A stretch of DNA of 64,000 nt. Source: Solidesulfovibrio sp. (GTDB lineage: Bacteria; Desulfobacterota; Desulfovibrionia; Desulfovibrionales; Desulfovibrionaceae). Shown piece by piece: positions 7,709 through 19,600 of the stretch. Location of the stretch: NCBI RefSeq assembly GCF_029978005.1, contig NZ_JARKOZ010000058.1:31539-95538 (forward strand). Reading direction: 5' to 3'. Made by a program: the position numbers and the translations under genes. Under the pieces are notes generated by a model. The model was not told the origin of the DNA and ran no database searches. It saw nothing but the letters and a program-made list of their open reading frames with translations. Position 1 is the stretch's first letter; every line of letters starts with the position of its first letter.

Positions 7709-8956
7709 CTACTTGTTGGCCGGAAAGACCGGAGTGTAACCGGCGCGGCGGGCGGCCTTGGGCCACACGGTCACGCGCTCGGGCTTGCCGTCGACCTTGG
7801 CCACCTGCACGATGACGATGCCGGCGTTCTTGTTCTGGCCGTCCTTGTCGAACTCCACGCCGTCGTAGGAGACGATCATGGCCGGGCCGGAGGTGAGATT
7901 GGTGGCGGCCAGGGCTTCGCGGATCTTGGCCGGGTCGGTGGAACCGGCGCGCTCCAGGGCGTCGGCGATGACGTACATGGCGGCGTAGGCGTCCACGGAT
8001 TCGCCGGTCAGGTCATAGCCGTACTTCTTCTTGAACTTGGCGTTGGTTTCCTTGGCGCCGGGCTTGTTGACGTCGGTGTTCCACTCGACCTCGTCGAAGA
8101 TGCCGTAGGCGGTGTCGCCGGTGTTCTCCAGGAACTTGGGATCGGCGTGGCCGCCGCCGCTGGCCAGCACGACCTTGGGCTTGACCTGCATCTCGGCCAT
8201 GGTGTTGGTCAAAAGGATGGCGTCCGCGGCGTTGGAGACGAGCATGACGACGTCGGGGTTGGCGGACTTGAGCTTGGTCACGACCGGGGTCAGGTCCGTG
8301 GCCGTGGACGGATAGGGCTCGTCGAGGACGATCTGGTAGCCGTCCTTCTTGGCCAGCTCGCGCCACTTCTCGGCGAAACCGGTGCCCCAGTCGCCGTTTT
8401 CGAACACGAAGGCGATGGTCTTGAGCTTGGTTCCGGTCTCTTCCTGCATGTCCTTCAGGAAGCGGAACTGGTCGCGCACCCACCAGGAGTCCTTGGCGGC
8501 CACGCGGAAGACGTTTTTGAAGCCGCGTTCGGTGATGGTGTCGCGCACGGCCACGGGCACCACGAAGGGGATGCCGTAGCGCTCGGCCACCTGGGTGGCC
8601 GGGTAGGTCACGGCGGAGTTCCAGCAACCGGTCATGAGGTTGACCTTTTCGGTGTTGATGAGGCGCTCGGTCTCGGTCACGCCGACGGTGGGGTCGGATT
8701 TGCTGTCGGCGTAGACGAGTTCGAGCTTGGCTCCGCCCAGGGACTTGATGCCGCCGGCGGCGTTGATCTCCTCCACGGCCATTTCCCGGGCCTGCTTGCC
8801 CTGGACGCCGACCGAGGCCGACGGGCCGGACAGCGGCTCGACGTTGCCGATTTTCACCACCTTGTCGGCGGCGCCGGCCGGCGAGGCGGCCAGGTACAGG
8901 CCCAGCGCCGCGGCCAGGCAGCAAGCCAGAAGCGATCCCTTGCCCTGCGTTTTCAT
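7709..8956 (-). CDS. livK: Periplasmic amino-acid binding protein LivK/UrtA-like
   Basis: A 415-residue protein with a cleavable signal peptide (cleavage after 'SPAGA', about residue 29) followed by 'DKVVKIGNVEPLSGPSASVG', the start of the type I periplasmic binding fold (Peripla_BP_6). GGGGAAAGGC precedes the ATG. It sits between gabT and livH on the same transcript. Ligand specificity cannot be read from the sequence; operon context points to GABA or another omega-amino acid (inference). Confidence 0.9.
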   Translation of the reverse strand: MKTQGKGSLLACCLAAALGLYLAASPAGAADKVVKIGNVEPLSGPSASVGVQGKQAREMAVEEINAAGGIKSLGGAKLELVYADSKSDPTVGVTETERLINTEKVNLMTGCWNSAVTYPATQVAERYGIPFVVPVAVRDTITERGFKNVFRVAAKDSWWVRDQFRFLKDMQEETGTKLKTIAFVFENGDWGTGFAEKWRELAKKDGYQIVLDEPYPSTATDLTPVVTKLKSANPDVVMLVSNAADAILLTNTMAEMQVKPKVVLASGGGHADPKFLENTGDTAYGIFDEVEWNTDVNKPGAKETNAKFKKKYGYDLTGESVDAYAAMYVIADALERAGSTDPAKIREALAATNLTSGPAMIVSYDGVEFDKDGQNKNAGIVIVQVAKVDGKPERVTVWPKAARRAGYTPVFPANK

Positions 8957-8998
8957 GCCTTTCCCCTTGGTTGACGGTTGCTGTCGGTCGGGCCTTGC

Positions 8999-10324
8999 CT
9001 ATTTGCCGAGGCTCTTGGAGACCTCGCGGATGCCGCTTTCCATGATGTCCAGGCCGCGTGAAAGCTGCTCGTCGGTGATGACCAGCGGCATGAGCGCCCG
9101 GATGCAGTTGCCGAAGTTGCCGCAGGAGAGCACGAGCAGGCCGTGGTCCTGGCAGTACTTGACCACGCCCTTGGCCGCCTCGGGACACGGGGCCTTGGTC
9201 GTGCGGTCGGAGACGAACTCCAGGGCGCGCATGGCCCCAAGGCCCCTGGCGTCGCCGATGAGCGCGAACTCGTCCTTCCAGGCCTCGAAGCGGGCGGCCA
9301 GCGTGTCGCCCAGGCGCACGGCGGCGGCCAGCAGGCCCTCCTCCTCGATGGCGTCGAGCACGGCGATGCCGGCGCGGCAGGCGAGCGGGTTGCCGCCGTA
9401 GGTGCCGCCGATGCCGCCCACGTGGACGGAATCCATGATGTCGGCCTTGCCCACGACGCCGGCCAGGGGCAGGCCGCCGCCCATGCTCTTGGCCACGCTC
9501 ATGAGGTCGGGCTCCACGCCGAAGTGCTCCATGGCGAACATCTTGGAGGTGCGGCCGAATCCGGACTGGACCTCGTCGGCGACGAACACGATGCCGAACT
9601 CCTCGCAGATGGCCTTGAGCTTGACGAAGAATTCCGCCGGCGGCACCACGAAGCCGCCCTCGCCCTGGACCGGCTCGGCGATGATGCAGGCGGTCTGCTC
9701 GGCGGCGGCCGTGCCGATGAAGAATTCGCGCATCTTTTCCGCGCAGGCCACGCCGCAGTCGGGGTAGGACAGGCCCAGGGGGCAGCGGTAGCAGTAGGCG
9801 TAGTAGGGGTACTGGTAGACCTCGGCGGCCATGGGGCCGAAGGCGTACTTGTAGGGCTTGACCTTGCTGGTGAGCGACATGGCCAGAAGCGTGCGGCCGT
9901 GGAAGGCGTTCTTCATGGCGATGACGCCGGCGCGGCCGGTGTGGCAGCGGGCGATCTTGACCGTGTTCTCCACGGCCTCGGAGCCGCTGTTGACGAACAG
10001 GGCCTTTTTGGGACTTTTGCCGGCGGCGGCCTCGCACACGCGCCTGGCCAGCTCCACGTAGGGCTCGTACAGGGTGATCATGGAGCAGGTGTGGAGGTAC
10101 TTGTCGGCCTGGTCCTTGACGGCGGCCACGACTTTGGGGTGGCAGTGGCCGACGTTGAGCACGCCGATGCCGCCGACGAAGTCGATGAATTCGCGGCCTT
10201 CGACGTCTCGCAGCATGGCGCCCTGGGCGGATTCGACGAAAAAGGGCGTGGCGTTGGGATGGCCCTTGGGGACGTAACGATCGCGGAGCGCCTGGAGTTG
10301 GCTCGCTTTGCCGGAAGTGTTCAC
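8999..10324 (-). CDS. gabT: 4-aminobutyrate aminotransferase (class III, PLP)
   Basis: A 441-residue class III aminotransferase. Landmarks are SGSEAVENTVKIAR (PLP phosphate binding, near 110), VADEVQSGFGRTSKMF (Asp binding the pyridine nitrogen, near 250) and SVAKSMGGGLPLAGVVG with the Schiff-base Lys near 280. The family transfers the amino group of GABA to 2-oxoglutarate, giving succinate semialdehyde. The start is GTG 10324 with GAGG 7 nt upstream. It heads the liv operon 42 nt before livK and is preceded by a sigma-54 promoter. The aldehyde product would be taken by GabD at 12780. An ornithine or lysine aminotransferase cannot be excluded. Confidence 0.88.
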   Translation of the reverse strand: MNTSGKASQLQALRDRYVPKGHPNATPFFVESAQGAMLRDVEGREFIDFVGGIGVLNVGHCHPKVVAAVKDQADKYLHTCSMITLYEPYVELARRVCEAAAGKSPKKALFVNSGSEAVENTVKIARCHTGRAGVIAMKNAFHGRTLLAMSLTSKVKPYKYAFGPMAAEVYQYPYYAYCYRCPLGLSYPDCGVACAEKMREFFIGTAAAEQTACIIAEPVQGEGGFVVPPAEFFVKLKAICEEFGIVFVADEVQSGFGRTSKMFAMEHFGVEPDLMSVAKSMGGGLPLAGVVGKADIMDSVHVGGIGGTYGGNPLACRAGIAVLDAIEEEGLLAAAVRLGDTLAARFEAWKDEFALIGDARGLGAMRALEFVSDRTTKAPCPEAAKGVVKYCQDHGLLVLSCGNFGNCIRALMPLVITDEQLSRGLDIMESGIREVSKSLGK

Positions 10325-10401
10325 GGAGCATCCTCGAGGTTGGCGGTTTTGGGCGAAAGCGCCTTGTGGTCATTGGCACCGAAACGTCAGCCAGAGTTTA
10401 C

Positions 10402-10417
10402 AGCAAGAACCACGCCA
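10402..10417 (-). promoter_or_regulatory. Sigma-54 promoter of gabT-livKHMGF
   Basis: Minus strand TGGCGTGGTTCTTGCT. GG and GC are 10 nt apart and TTGCT matches the -12 element exactly, with only two mismatches at -24. Predicted transcription start near 10390, about 65 nt before the gabT GTG. A sigma-54 activator gene lies just upstream. Confidence 0.8.
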
Positions 10418-10488
10418 GAGGCTCTTTTAAAAATTATCATGTTATTTTAGTATGTTGTAAAAGTCGTCCTCCGCTTGCATCCCGGCGC

Positions 10489-10506
10489 TGATTCTCTTTT
10501 GAATCG
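10489..10506. promoter_or_regulatory. Activator dyad 1
   Basis: TGATTC-N6-GAATCG centred about 107 nt upstream of the predicted gabT start. Same 5+6+5 architecture as the two other copies; the N6 spacing matches TyrR-type boxes. Confidence 0.7.
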
Positions 10507-10546
10507 GCAAATTTGTAAAAATCATGTTGCTGTCGATGGTTGGCGT

Positions 10547-10564
10547 TGATTCTCTGATGAATCG
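10547..10564. promoter_or_regulatory. Activator dyad 2
   Basis: TGATTC-N6-GAATCG, identical arms to dyad 1 and 58 bp further from the promoter. Paired upstream sites at this distance are typical for enhancer-binding proteins. Confidence 0.7.
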
Positions 10565-10728
10565 CAAGAAGTCCGCTTCGGGTCGCCCGGGACGCTGACC
10601 GCCGGACCACGGGCGCGACGCAGCCGATGCGGTCGAAAAACAGTGAGGAAGCAAAGCCGGTTGGGGGAAAACGCCCGAGGTGGAGATCGGGAAAAAAGTC
10701 CGTCGCGGGCGCGGCGACGGATAACGTC

Positions 10729-10743
10729 TGATTCAGAAACGAA

Positions 10744-10746
<3 letters not shown>
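10729..10746. promoter_or_regulatory. Activator dyad 3
   Basis: TGATTC-N6-GAATCA, a third copy overlapping the stop codon of the activator gene, about 347 nt upstream of the gabT start. Confidence 0.6.
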
Positions 10747-12444
<1,698 letters not shown>

Positions 12445-12779
12445 CGAGGACTCCGCAAAAATGTCGCCGTGGGGACGCGGGGCCGTCCTTTTGCCCGCAA
12501 AGTGTCATGAAACCAAGGTTCGAGGCAACCCGCCGCGGGAACGGAAAGCCCCTTGCCGCCGGGCGGGCCGGGCGGGGCCCCCCTTGCGCGGCGCGGGCGT
12601 CCGGGCTTATAGGCCTTGACCCAATGGGTCCCGGGCCTGTTGCGCGCCGTTCCCCGGCTCCGGATTTTTACGGAGAATATTCTGTTTTTGCAAATTTCGA
12701 GCGGCGAAACGACGGCGCGCCCGTGAGGCAAGGCAATCCCGCAAGGGAATTTCGTCAACGCAAGCACAGGGGGAATCTC
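12445..12779. other. 335-base divergent region between the activator gene and gabD
   Basis: It holds the palindrome AGAATATTCT at 12674-12683 in an AT-rich patch and a small hairpin GACCC-AAT-GGGTC near 12623-12635. I found neither a convincing sigma-54 site nor a copy of the TGATTC-N6-GAATC dyad here. No gene. Confidence 0.5.
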
Positions 12780-14234
12780 ATGTTGCAGCTTTCCAATCCG
12801 CAGCTTTTCCGCGAAGGCTGCCTTGTCGACGGCGCCTGGGTGGCGGCGGCAAGCGGCGAGACCATGGCCGTGACCAATCCCGCGGACGGGAGCCTCGTCG
12901 GGCATGTGCCCCAGCTGTCCGAAAAGGAGATCGAGGGCGTCATCGCCGCGGCCGACCGGGCCCGCAAGCCCTGGGCGGCCCTGGCCGCCTCCCAGCGCGC
13001 CGCCGTGCTGGAGAAATGGTACGACCTCATCATCGCCAACGCCGACGACCTGGCCCGCATCCTCACCACCGAGCAGGGCAAGCCGCTGGCCGAGGCCAAG
13101 GGCGAGATCCTCTACGCCGCGTCGTTTATCAAGTGGTTTTCCGAGGAGGCCCGGCGCGTCTACGGCGACGTCATTCCCGCGCCCACGGCCGACAAACGGC
13201 TCTTCGTCATCAAGCAGCCCGTGGGGGTGTGCGCGGCGATCACGCCCTGGAACTTCCCGGCGGCCATGATCACCCGCAAGGCCGGGCCGGCTCTGGCCGC
13301 CGGCTGCGCCATGATCGTGCGTCCGGCCGCCCAGACGCCCTTTTCCGCCCTGGCGCTCGGCGAGCTGGCCGTGGCCGCCGGCGTGCCGGCCGGCGTGTTC
13401 CAGGTCGTCACCGGCAAGTCCCGGGCCATCGGCGCGGTGCTGACCGGAAGCGACACGGTGCGCAAGCTGTCGTTCACCGGCTCCACCGAAGTCGGCCGCA
13501 CCCTCATGGCCCAGTGCGCCCCGACCATCAAGCGCATCTCTTTGGAGCTCGGCGGCAACGCGCCGTTCATCGTCTTCGACGACGCCGACCTCGACGCCGC
13601 CGTGACCGGGGCCATCGCCTCCAAGTACCGCAACGCCGGCCAGACCTGCGTGTGCGCCAACCGGCTCTACGTGCAGTCCGGGGTCTACGACGCCTTCGCC
13701 GCCAAGCTGGCCGCGGCCGTGGCCGCGATGCCCATCGGCCGGGGCGACGCCCCGGGCGTGCTGGTCGGCCCCATGATCGACGCCAAGGCCGTGGAGAAGG
13801 TCGAGAGCCACATCGCCGACGCCGTGGAAAAGGGCGCGAAAGTGCTGCTCGGCGGCAAGCGCCATGCCCTCGGCGGCCAGTTCTTCGAGCCCACCATCCT
13901 CACGGGCGTGACCAGCGCCATGCGCGTGGCCAGGGAAGAGACCTTCGGCCCCCTGGCCCCGCTTTTCAGCTTCGAGACCGAAGCGGAAGTGGTGGCCGCG
14001 GCCAACGACACCGAGTACGGCCTGGCCGCCTACTTCTACACCGAAAACGCCCGCCGGGCCTGGCGCGTGGCCGAGGCCCTGGAATACGGCCTCATCGGCC
14101 ACAACACCGGGCTCATCTCCAACGAGGTCGCGCCCTTCGGCGGGGTGAAGCAGTCCGGCATCGGCCGGGAAGGCTCCAAGTACGGCATGGACGAGTACCT
14201 GGAGATCAAATACATCTGCTCCCAGATCGGCTGA
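12780..14234 (+). CDS. gabD: Succinate-semialdehyde dehydrogenase
   Basis: A 484-residue aldehyde dehydrogenase. TPWNFPAAMITRK (near 150), catalytic Glu in ELGGNAPF (near 254) and catalytic Cys in NAGQTCVCANR (near 288) are present, and overall pattern and length match GabD. It oxidises succinate semialdehyde to succinate using NAD(P), completing the pathway begun by GabT. One cofactor-pocket residue is unusual: the normally conserved Lys in the IVKPA motif is Arg (MIVRPAAQTP). Start ATG 12780 follows GGGGGA. Transcribed away from the activator gene and closed by a very strong terminator. Confidence 0.9.
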   Translation: MLQLSNPQLFREGCLVDGAWVAAASGETMAVTNPADGSLVGHVPQLSEKEIEGVIAAADRARKPWAALAASQRAAVLEKWYDLIIANADDLARILTTEQGKPLAEAKGEILYAASFIKWFSEEARRVYGDVIPAPTADKRLFVIKQPVGVCAAITPWNFPAAMITRKAGPALAAGCAMIVRPAAQTPFSALALGELAVAAGVPAGVFQVVTGKSRAIGAVLTGSDTVRKLSFTGSTEVGRTLMAQCAPTIKRISLELGGNAPFIVFDDADLDAAVTGAIASKYRNAGQTCVCANRLYVQSGVYDAFAAKLAAAVAAMPIGRGDAPGVLVGPMIDAKAVEKVESHIADAVEKGAKVLLGGKRHALGGQFFEPTILTGVTSAMRVAREETFGPLAPLFSFETEAEVVAAANDTEYGLAAYFYTENARRAWRVAEALEYGLIGHNTGLISNEVAPFGGVKQSGIGREGSKYGMDEYLEIKYICSQIG

Positions 14235-14306
14235 TCGCGAAACAAGGGAAACGCTCGCGCCGGCCGGAGGGGCTCGCCCTTCCGACCGCCCGCCCTGGAA
14301 ACGCAT

Positions 14307-14370
14307 CGCGCCCCTGCATCCGGCGTCCTGGAGACGCCGGATGCAGGGGCGCGTCTTCGTTTGATTTTTC
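14307..14370. terminator. Strong terminator after gabD
   Basis: Perfect 21-bp stem (14307-14327 with 14333-14353) and a 5-nt loop CTGGA, followed on the plus strand by a T-rich tract. It also faces the end of the convergent polysaccharide operon. Confidence 0.9.
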
Positions 14371-14418
14371 CGAAAGCCCGGAGGCGTTGCGCGATCTGGC
14401 GCGATAACCGCCGCCCGG

Positions 14419-15567
14419 CTATTTCCCCTGGGGCAGGAAGTACTTGCCGTCGCGCAACGTGCCGAGCCTGCGCACCGCCTCGCCCAGGCCGCGCAGGGTG
14501 ACGTAGGCCACCTCCTTGTCCTTGGCCAGCAGGGGCAAGAGCGCCTTCCACTGTTCGTTGGTGAATTCGTCCGGGCCGTGGGAGTAGAGGCTGAGCATGC
14601 CGCCCACTTCTTTGGCCTTCTTGAGGAACGCCTCGACCTTTTCCTTGAATTCCGGGCTGGCCGGGTCCGTGCCGAAGGCGTCGCGGGGCTTGACGGCGTA
14701 GATGCGGTAGAGGTCGTAGCCGCCCGGCGCGCCCAGGGCGGCGTTGCCAGCCGTGCCCACGCGGCCGCAGTCCATGCCGAGCTCCGCCGCCGCGGCGCGC
14801 GACACGGCGTCGCTGACCAGGAACGGAAAGACCATGGACGTGGCCGGATGGTCGGGCAGGCCGGCCTTGATGTCCTCGAGCGCCCCGGCCATCTCGTAGC
14901 GGGCGCTGGCCGTCCCGTCCACGAACAGGGGCACCAGGCCGTTTTTGAAAAAGACGTCCACCTTGTCCTTGGCGGCCAGAAACCGCGAGCGGATGTTGGC
15001 GTAGTAGGGGTCGCCGAGCTCCGCCGTCACGCCGCGCACGTCGCAAAGCGCGTCCACGAGCTGCTTGAGGCTCGGGGTGCGTCCTTCCTCGGACAGGTCG
15101 AAGGCGGCCGCGGGTTCGGATTTGTCGTCCACGAAAAGCCGCAGCGTGGGCTTCTCCCCATCGATGACCAGGAAGGCGGATTTGGCCGCCGGATTGAAGT
15201 AGCGCAGCCGGATGACCGGTCCCGGGGCCACGGACACGTGGTCGCGGGTGTGGTTGGCCACTTCGTGGCCGGCGGCGATGCGCCGGGACATGAGGGCGTA
15301 ATCCTCGGGCGTGGCCTTGGCCGTGTTGAGCGCCAGGGTGGTCTTGACGCCGAAGGCGTCGGCGTCCTCGGACAGGCGCGACCAGAGGTCGAGGTTCGGC
15401 AGGTCGTCGATGACGATGGCCACGTAGGCCCGGGGGCCGGTTCCGGGCAGGGGGACGCCGCGCGTGGCCGGGGAAAGGCCCTGGGCCAAGGCGGGAACGG
15501 CCTGGGCCGCCAGGACGAGACAGGTCAAAACGAGGCCGCCGGCCAAGGCGGCGAAACGGATGCGCAC
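14419..15567 (-). CDS. Secreted polysaccharide deacetylase-fold protein
   Basis: A 382-residue protein with a signal peptide (cleavage after 'VPALA', about residue 28). The NodB-fold motifs are recognisable: IDDL near 53-56 (motif 1, general-base Asp and metal Asp) and NHTRDH at 105-110 (motif 2, the two metal-binding His). The family removes N-acetyl groups from amino-sugar polymers in the periplasm. Start taken as GTG 15567, with GGGAGA 7 nt upstream; an ATG at 15585 overlapping the previous stop (ATGA) is the alternative. Last gene of the polysaccharide operon, and the only NodB-like member here that keeps plausible catalytic residues. Confidence 0.75.
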   Translation of the reverse strand: MRIRFAALAGGLVLTCLVLAAQAVPALAQGLSPATRGVPLPGTGPRAYVAIVIDDLPNLDLWSRLSEDADAFGVKTTLALNTAKATPEDYALMSRRIAAGHEVANHTRDHVSVAPGPVIRLRYFNPAAKSAFLVIDGEKPTLRLFVDDKSEPAAAFDLSEEGRTPSLKQLVDALCDVRGVTAELGDPYYANIRSRFLAAKDKVDVFFKNGLVPLFVDGTASARYEMAGALEDIKAGLPDHPATSMVFPFLVSDAVSRAAAAELGMDCGRVGTAGNAALGAPGGYDLYRIYAVKPRDAFGTDPASPEFKEKVEAFLKKAKEVGGMLSLYSHGPDEFTNEQWKALLPLLAKDKEVAYVTLRGLGEAVRRLGTLRDGKYFLPQGK

Positions 15568-15581
15568 GCGGACTTCTCCCT

Positions 15582-16652
15582 TCATTTTCTGAGGCTGGAC
15601 AGGAATTCGAAAAGCGACGGCGTGTTGCCGCCGAGACGCCAGACGGCCAGCCCGGCGAAGCCCGCCTGGCGGCCGGCCTGCCACAACGTGCCCAGGGTCT
15701 GGCCGTCGGCGTGCCAGACCTCGTGGTCCTTTCCCGTGCCGTCGCGGTAGCGGGCGACGAGGTAGCCGTCCCCGGCCGAGCGCGTCGGCGCGGCGGCCTG
15801 CTGCGCCAGAAGCGCCCGGGCCTCGGCCTCGGTCAGTTGCCTGGCGGCCTTGGGGCCGGTCCAGTCGAAGCCGCCCGTGGCCAGGGCCAGGGTCGTGGAC
15901 GAGAGCGCCCCGAGGGCGCGCAGGGCGGCGGCCTGCTCGGCCAGAAAGGCCGGCGTGGCCTTGGGGCCGGGGCCGGAATGGAAGCCGTAGAGGTTGTAGC
16001 CCATGAGCACGTATTGCGGCCCGGGCGGCAGGGGGCGCGAAAGGTAGCGGCGCTGGGGCTGAAGCAGCACGGACAGACGCAAGCCCGAGGCGTTGGCGCG
16101 TTGCCAAAGCGCGGCCACGAAGTCCAGGAAGGCCGGCCAGTCCGCCTCGGCCACGTTCTCGTAATCGATTTCCAAGCCCTGGAAGCGGCTGTCCCTGGCC
16201 AGGGACAGCAGGGCGTCCAGGTGTCGGCTTCGGGAGTCGGGTGTGGCCAGCAGCCGGGAGACGAGCCCAGGATCCTTGAGCTTGTTGCCCTTGCCCGAGG
16301 GCGTGACCACGTCGTTGACCACGGTGAGGTAAGCCGGCGTGCCGCCGAAGACGGCGGCGGCGTCGCGGCCGAGGACGCGGGCCCAGTCCGGGGACAGGGC
16401 CGGTCGGTCCTTTTCGTCGAAGCTGGCGGAAAAGACGCGCACGGAATCGAAAAGTCCCTGGTGGGCGCGCCATTCGGTCAGGCCCCGGGCCAGGTCCCAG
16501 TCGGCGATCCAGGTGGTGATCTCCGTGCCGGCCGCCGTTGCCCGGGCCGGCGCGACGAGAAACAGGGCGGCGCAGACCAGGGCCGCCGCCAGGGGGAGTC
16601 CCCGGCAGGCGGCCTGGATGATCTTCAGAATATGTAGCTGATGCCGGCCCAT
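15582..16652 (-). CDS. Glycoside hydrolase family 18-like secreted protein
   Basis: A 356-residue protein with an N-terminal hydrophobic export segment (about 19-40). GLEIDYENV near residue 158 matches the GH18 catalytic motif ending in the acid Glu; 'YVLMGYNLYGF' and the C-terminal 'FAGLAVWRLGGN' fit the barrel of YaaH/spore-type GH18 enzymes. These act on GlcNAc-containing polymers. The start at ATG 16652 overlaps the exporter gene by 28 nt and lacks a good ribosome site, so translation is probably coupled. In pga systems a GH18-like domain is fused to the deacetylase of PgaB; here the two are separate genes. Confidence 0.78.
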   Translation of the reverse strand: MGRHQLHILKIIQAACRGLPLAAALVCAALFLVAPARATAAGTEITTWIADWDLARGLTEWRAHQGLFDSVRVFSASFDEKDRPALSPDWARVLGRDAAAVFGGTPAYLTVVNDVVTPSGKGNKLKDPGLVSRLLATPDSRSRHLDALLSLARDSRFQGLEIDYENVAEADWPAFLDFVAALWQRANASGLRLSVLLQPQRRYLSRPLPPGPQYVLMGYNLYGFHSGPGPKATPAFLAEQAAALRALGALSSTTLALATGGFDWTGPKAARQLTEAEARALLAQQAAAPTRSAGDGYLVARYRDGTGKDHEVWHADGQTLGTLWQAGRQAGFAGLAVWRLGGNTPSLFEFLSSLRK

Positions 16653-19600
16653 GCTTCGCTGAGGTTGTAGGTGGGGGTGCTGAAGTAGGAGTACTTGACC
16701 GAGAGCTTTAGCCGTTCCCGCATGGTGATGTCCATGCCCGCGTTGGCCCGCCAGATGTTGCGCCAGTCGTTGTTGCGGTCGCGCGACGGGCCGTAGCCGG
16801 CGCTGCCGTTGATGTTGAACCAGCGGGTCGGGGAATAGCCGAAGGAGCCGTAGGCCAGGTGGGTGGCCAGGTCCAGGGGGGCCCAGTACTGGGGCGGGTT
16901 GCGGTCGCTGTTGGCGAACTGGAAGGCGTAGCCCAGGGAGAACAGGGGAAATTCGAACAGCCGGGCCAGCAGCCGGCCGTCCACGGAGCTCGTGTTGTTG
17001 CCGTCGGTGCGCGAGATGCCGTGGAGGTTGAGGAAGAGGTCGTAGTAGTCGAATACCCGGTTGTGGGTGAAAAGGCTCAGCCGGTTGGCCATGATCTGAT
17101 CGGAGATGGCCTCCACGGTGTCGATGCGCTCGTGGGCGGCCTGCAGGTCCCAGGTCCCGTCCACGGGCAGCCCCTTGGGGGCCAGGGGGCCGTGCACGGT
17201 GGCCATGCCGTTGATCCAGGTCGACGGGCCGGAGTCGGTGTTGGTGAGCTGACCCTGGGCTTCCAGCCAGAATTCGGGGTGAAAGAACCAGCGCGCCCCC
17301 ACGGTCAGGTCCTCGCCGTCGAGGTGTCGGGTGCGCCGGGAGTGCAGCACGTCGTAGACGTCCGAGGCGGCGAGGGAGCCGTTTTCCAGGGTGTTGGAAA
17401 TGGCCTTGAGCATCTTGCCCCGGCGCTGGAAGCTGTCCAGGGACCACTGGATCCGGCCGGTCCTGGCGAAGACCAGCAAGTCGTCGCGCAGGTGGACGTC
17501 GCCGCCCAGGCCAAACCACCCGTACTGGCGGTTGTCGCTGTCCCACCAGGTGGTGGCGCTGGCCTCGACCCTGGGGCGGGTGCGCAGCTCGGCCCGGCCG
17601 AGCTGGACGTGGGTGCGCGGGGCGTCGGGGGCCTCTTCCACGGCCTTCTCCGCCCGGGCCACGGCCACCGGGTCGTCGTGCATGTAGTAGGCGTTGACCG
17701 CCCGGTGGTAGGTCAGGTCGGCCGGGTTGACCTTGAGGTCGGCGGCTTCCTTGAAATAGTTCTCGGCCTGTCCGAGCTGCTCCTGCCAGGAATAGACCTT
17801 GGCCAGCTCCAGTGACACCTGACGCATGGGGTTGGCCTGCTTCAGGTAGCGGCCGAGTCCCGCCGCGTCCAGGGACGGGGACACGGCCTTGGCCGCGATG
17901 CGCCGGGGATCGGACACGGGCGTCCAGTAGCCCTCGGGGGTGAGCTCGAAGGCCAGTGGAAAGGCCTCGGCCACGGCCTTGGCGTAGCCTTCCCGGCCGG
18001 CGGCGTCCGCGCCGAGGGCTTCTATGGGCGCATCTCCGCCGGGATAGAAAAAGACCGGCCGGGCGCTGCCGAGGATCTCGCTTCGGGGGTCCAGGGCCTT
18101 GAGCCGGGCGGTCAGACGGGCGGCCGCCGCGCCGGGGTCGGCCGCGTCCCCGGCGACCGCGCCGCCGGCGGTCCAAAGGCCCGTGGGCCGGCCGTCGGCG
18201 CTCGTCACCGTGGGCGGCCGGTGGTCGGTCAGGGCCAGGCTCCAGCGGCCCGTGCCCACGAGCCGGCGCACCTGGGCCAGGTCCGGCAGGTAGGGCGTGC
18301 CGTCGGCGAGGGATTCGCCGCCCACCACCAGCAGGGCCTTGCCGCCAACCTCGGCCAGGAGCGCGTCGATCTTGTCGAGAACCGGGCCGGCGGTGCGGTC
18401 CACCAGCAGGGCCACGCGCGGGGCCAGGTCGACGTCGCGCTTCTTGCGGGCCTCCTCGCCGGCCGGGCGCGCGGCCAGCTCGGCCACGTCGAGGAACCGT
18501 CCACCGGCCGCGGCCACGGCGCGCAGGTGCTCGGCCAGCTGGGACAGGCGCACCTTGCCGGCGGCCTCGGCGTCGCGCACGTCGGCGTAGTAAAGGCACA
18601 GGACAGGGCTGCCCGGGCCGAAGTCGCGAATTTTCTCCAGGGTCGGGAAGGCCGGCCGGTAGTCGTGGTCCGCGGCCGCGGCCACGGCGTAGTGCAGGCG
18701 CAGGGTGGCGTTGTCCGGGGCCACGGTCATGAGGTTCTGGGCGGCCTCGTAGGCCTTGGGCGCGTCGCCCGTGTACTGGTGGATGTTGAAGATGCCGCGC
18801 AGGGCCGGCAGGTAGACCGGGTTTTTCTCCAGCAGCCCCTTGTAGTGGGCCATGGCCGCCTCGTACTTCTCCTGGTCGAGCAGCGTCTGGCCGTACATGT
18901 TCTGGATGGTGACCGAGTCCGGGTCCTGTTCCAGGTAGCGCCTGGCGTAGCCCTCGCAATGGGCCGGGTCCTTGGCGAATTCGGCCGCCTCGGCGGCCTG
19001 GCGCAGGAGTTCCTTGTCGTTGGGGTTGCGGGCCAGGCCGATCTCCGCCTGGCGGATGGTTTCCTGGTACTGCCCGAGCGACAGCAGGGCCTCGCAGACC
19101 ACGCCGCCGAGCAGCGGCGAGGCGGAAGCGGCGTAGGGCGCGGACAGGGCGGCCACGGTCTCGGCGTAGCGGCTCTGGCGGTTCAGCGCCAGGCCGAGGC
19201 CGGACAGGTAGTCCAGGGAATCGGGGTTGACCGCGAGCATGGCCCGGTACAGGGCCTCGGCCCCCTTGGGGTCGCCGAGGTCCAGGCGTGCGGCGGCCGC
19301 GGCGCTGAAGACGGCCTTGTCGCCCTTGGCCGTCTTGTCCTCGAACCAGGCGTCAACCCGCCGGGCCTCGGCGAAGCGGTCGGCGGCCACGAGCAGGTTG
19401 ACCACCCGAAGCCGTAGCGTCGCGTCGGCCGGGGAGAGGTTCACGGCGGCCTGGAACCGGCTCAGGGCGGCGGCCTTATCGCCGTCGAGGAGGGCGAACT
19501 CGCCCAGGGCGTACTCGCGGTCGAAGGGCGGGGCCTTGGCCATGGCCGCGTCCAGGAGCTTTCCCGCTTCCGCGTCCTGGCCCTGCCGTTTTTTTACTAA

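Larger units (their letters stand above)
10325..10743. other. 419-base control region between gabT and the sigma-54 activator gene
   Basis: It contains the sigma-54 promoter, two complete dyads and most of a third, and an AT-rich stretch around 10430-10550 suited to DNA bending. No gene is visible. Confidence 0.7.

Noticed and set aside
12600-12779. Sigma-54 promoter or activator dyad for gabD
   Set aside because: Only a weak GG-N10-GC without TGGC or TTGC and only isolated half-sites were found; not enough to call.
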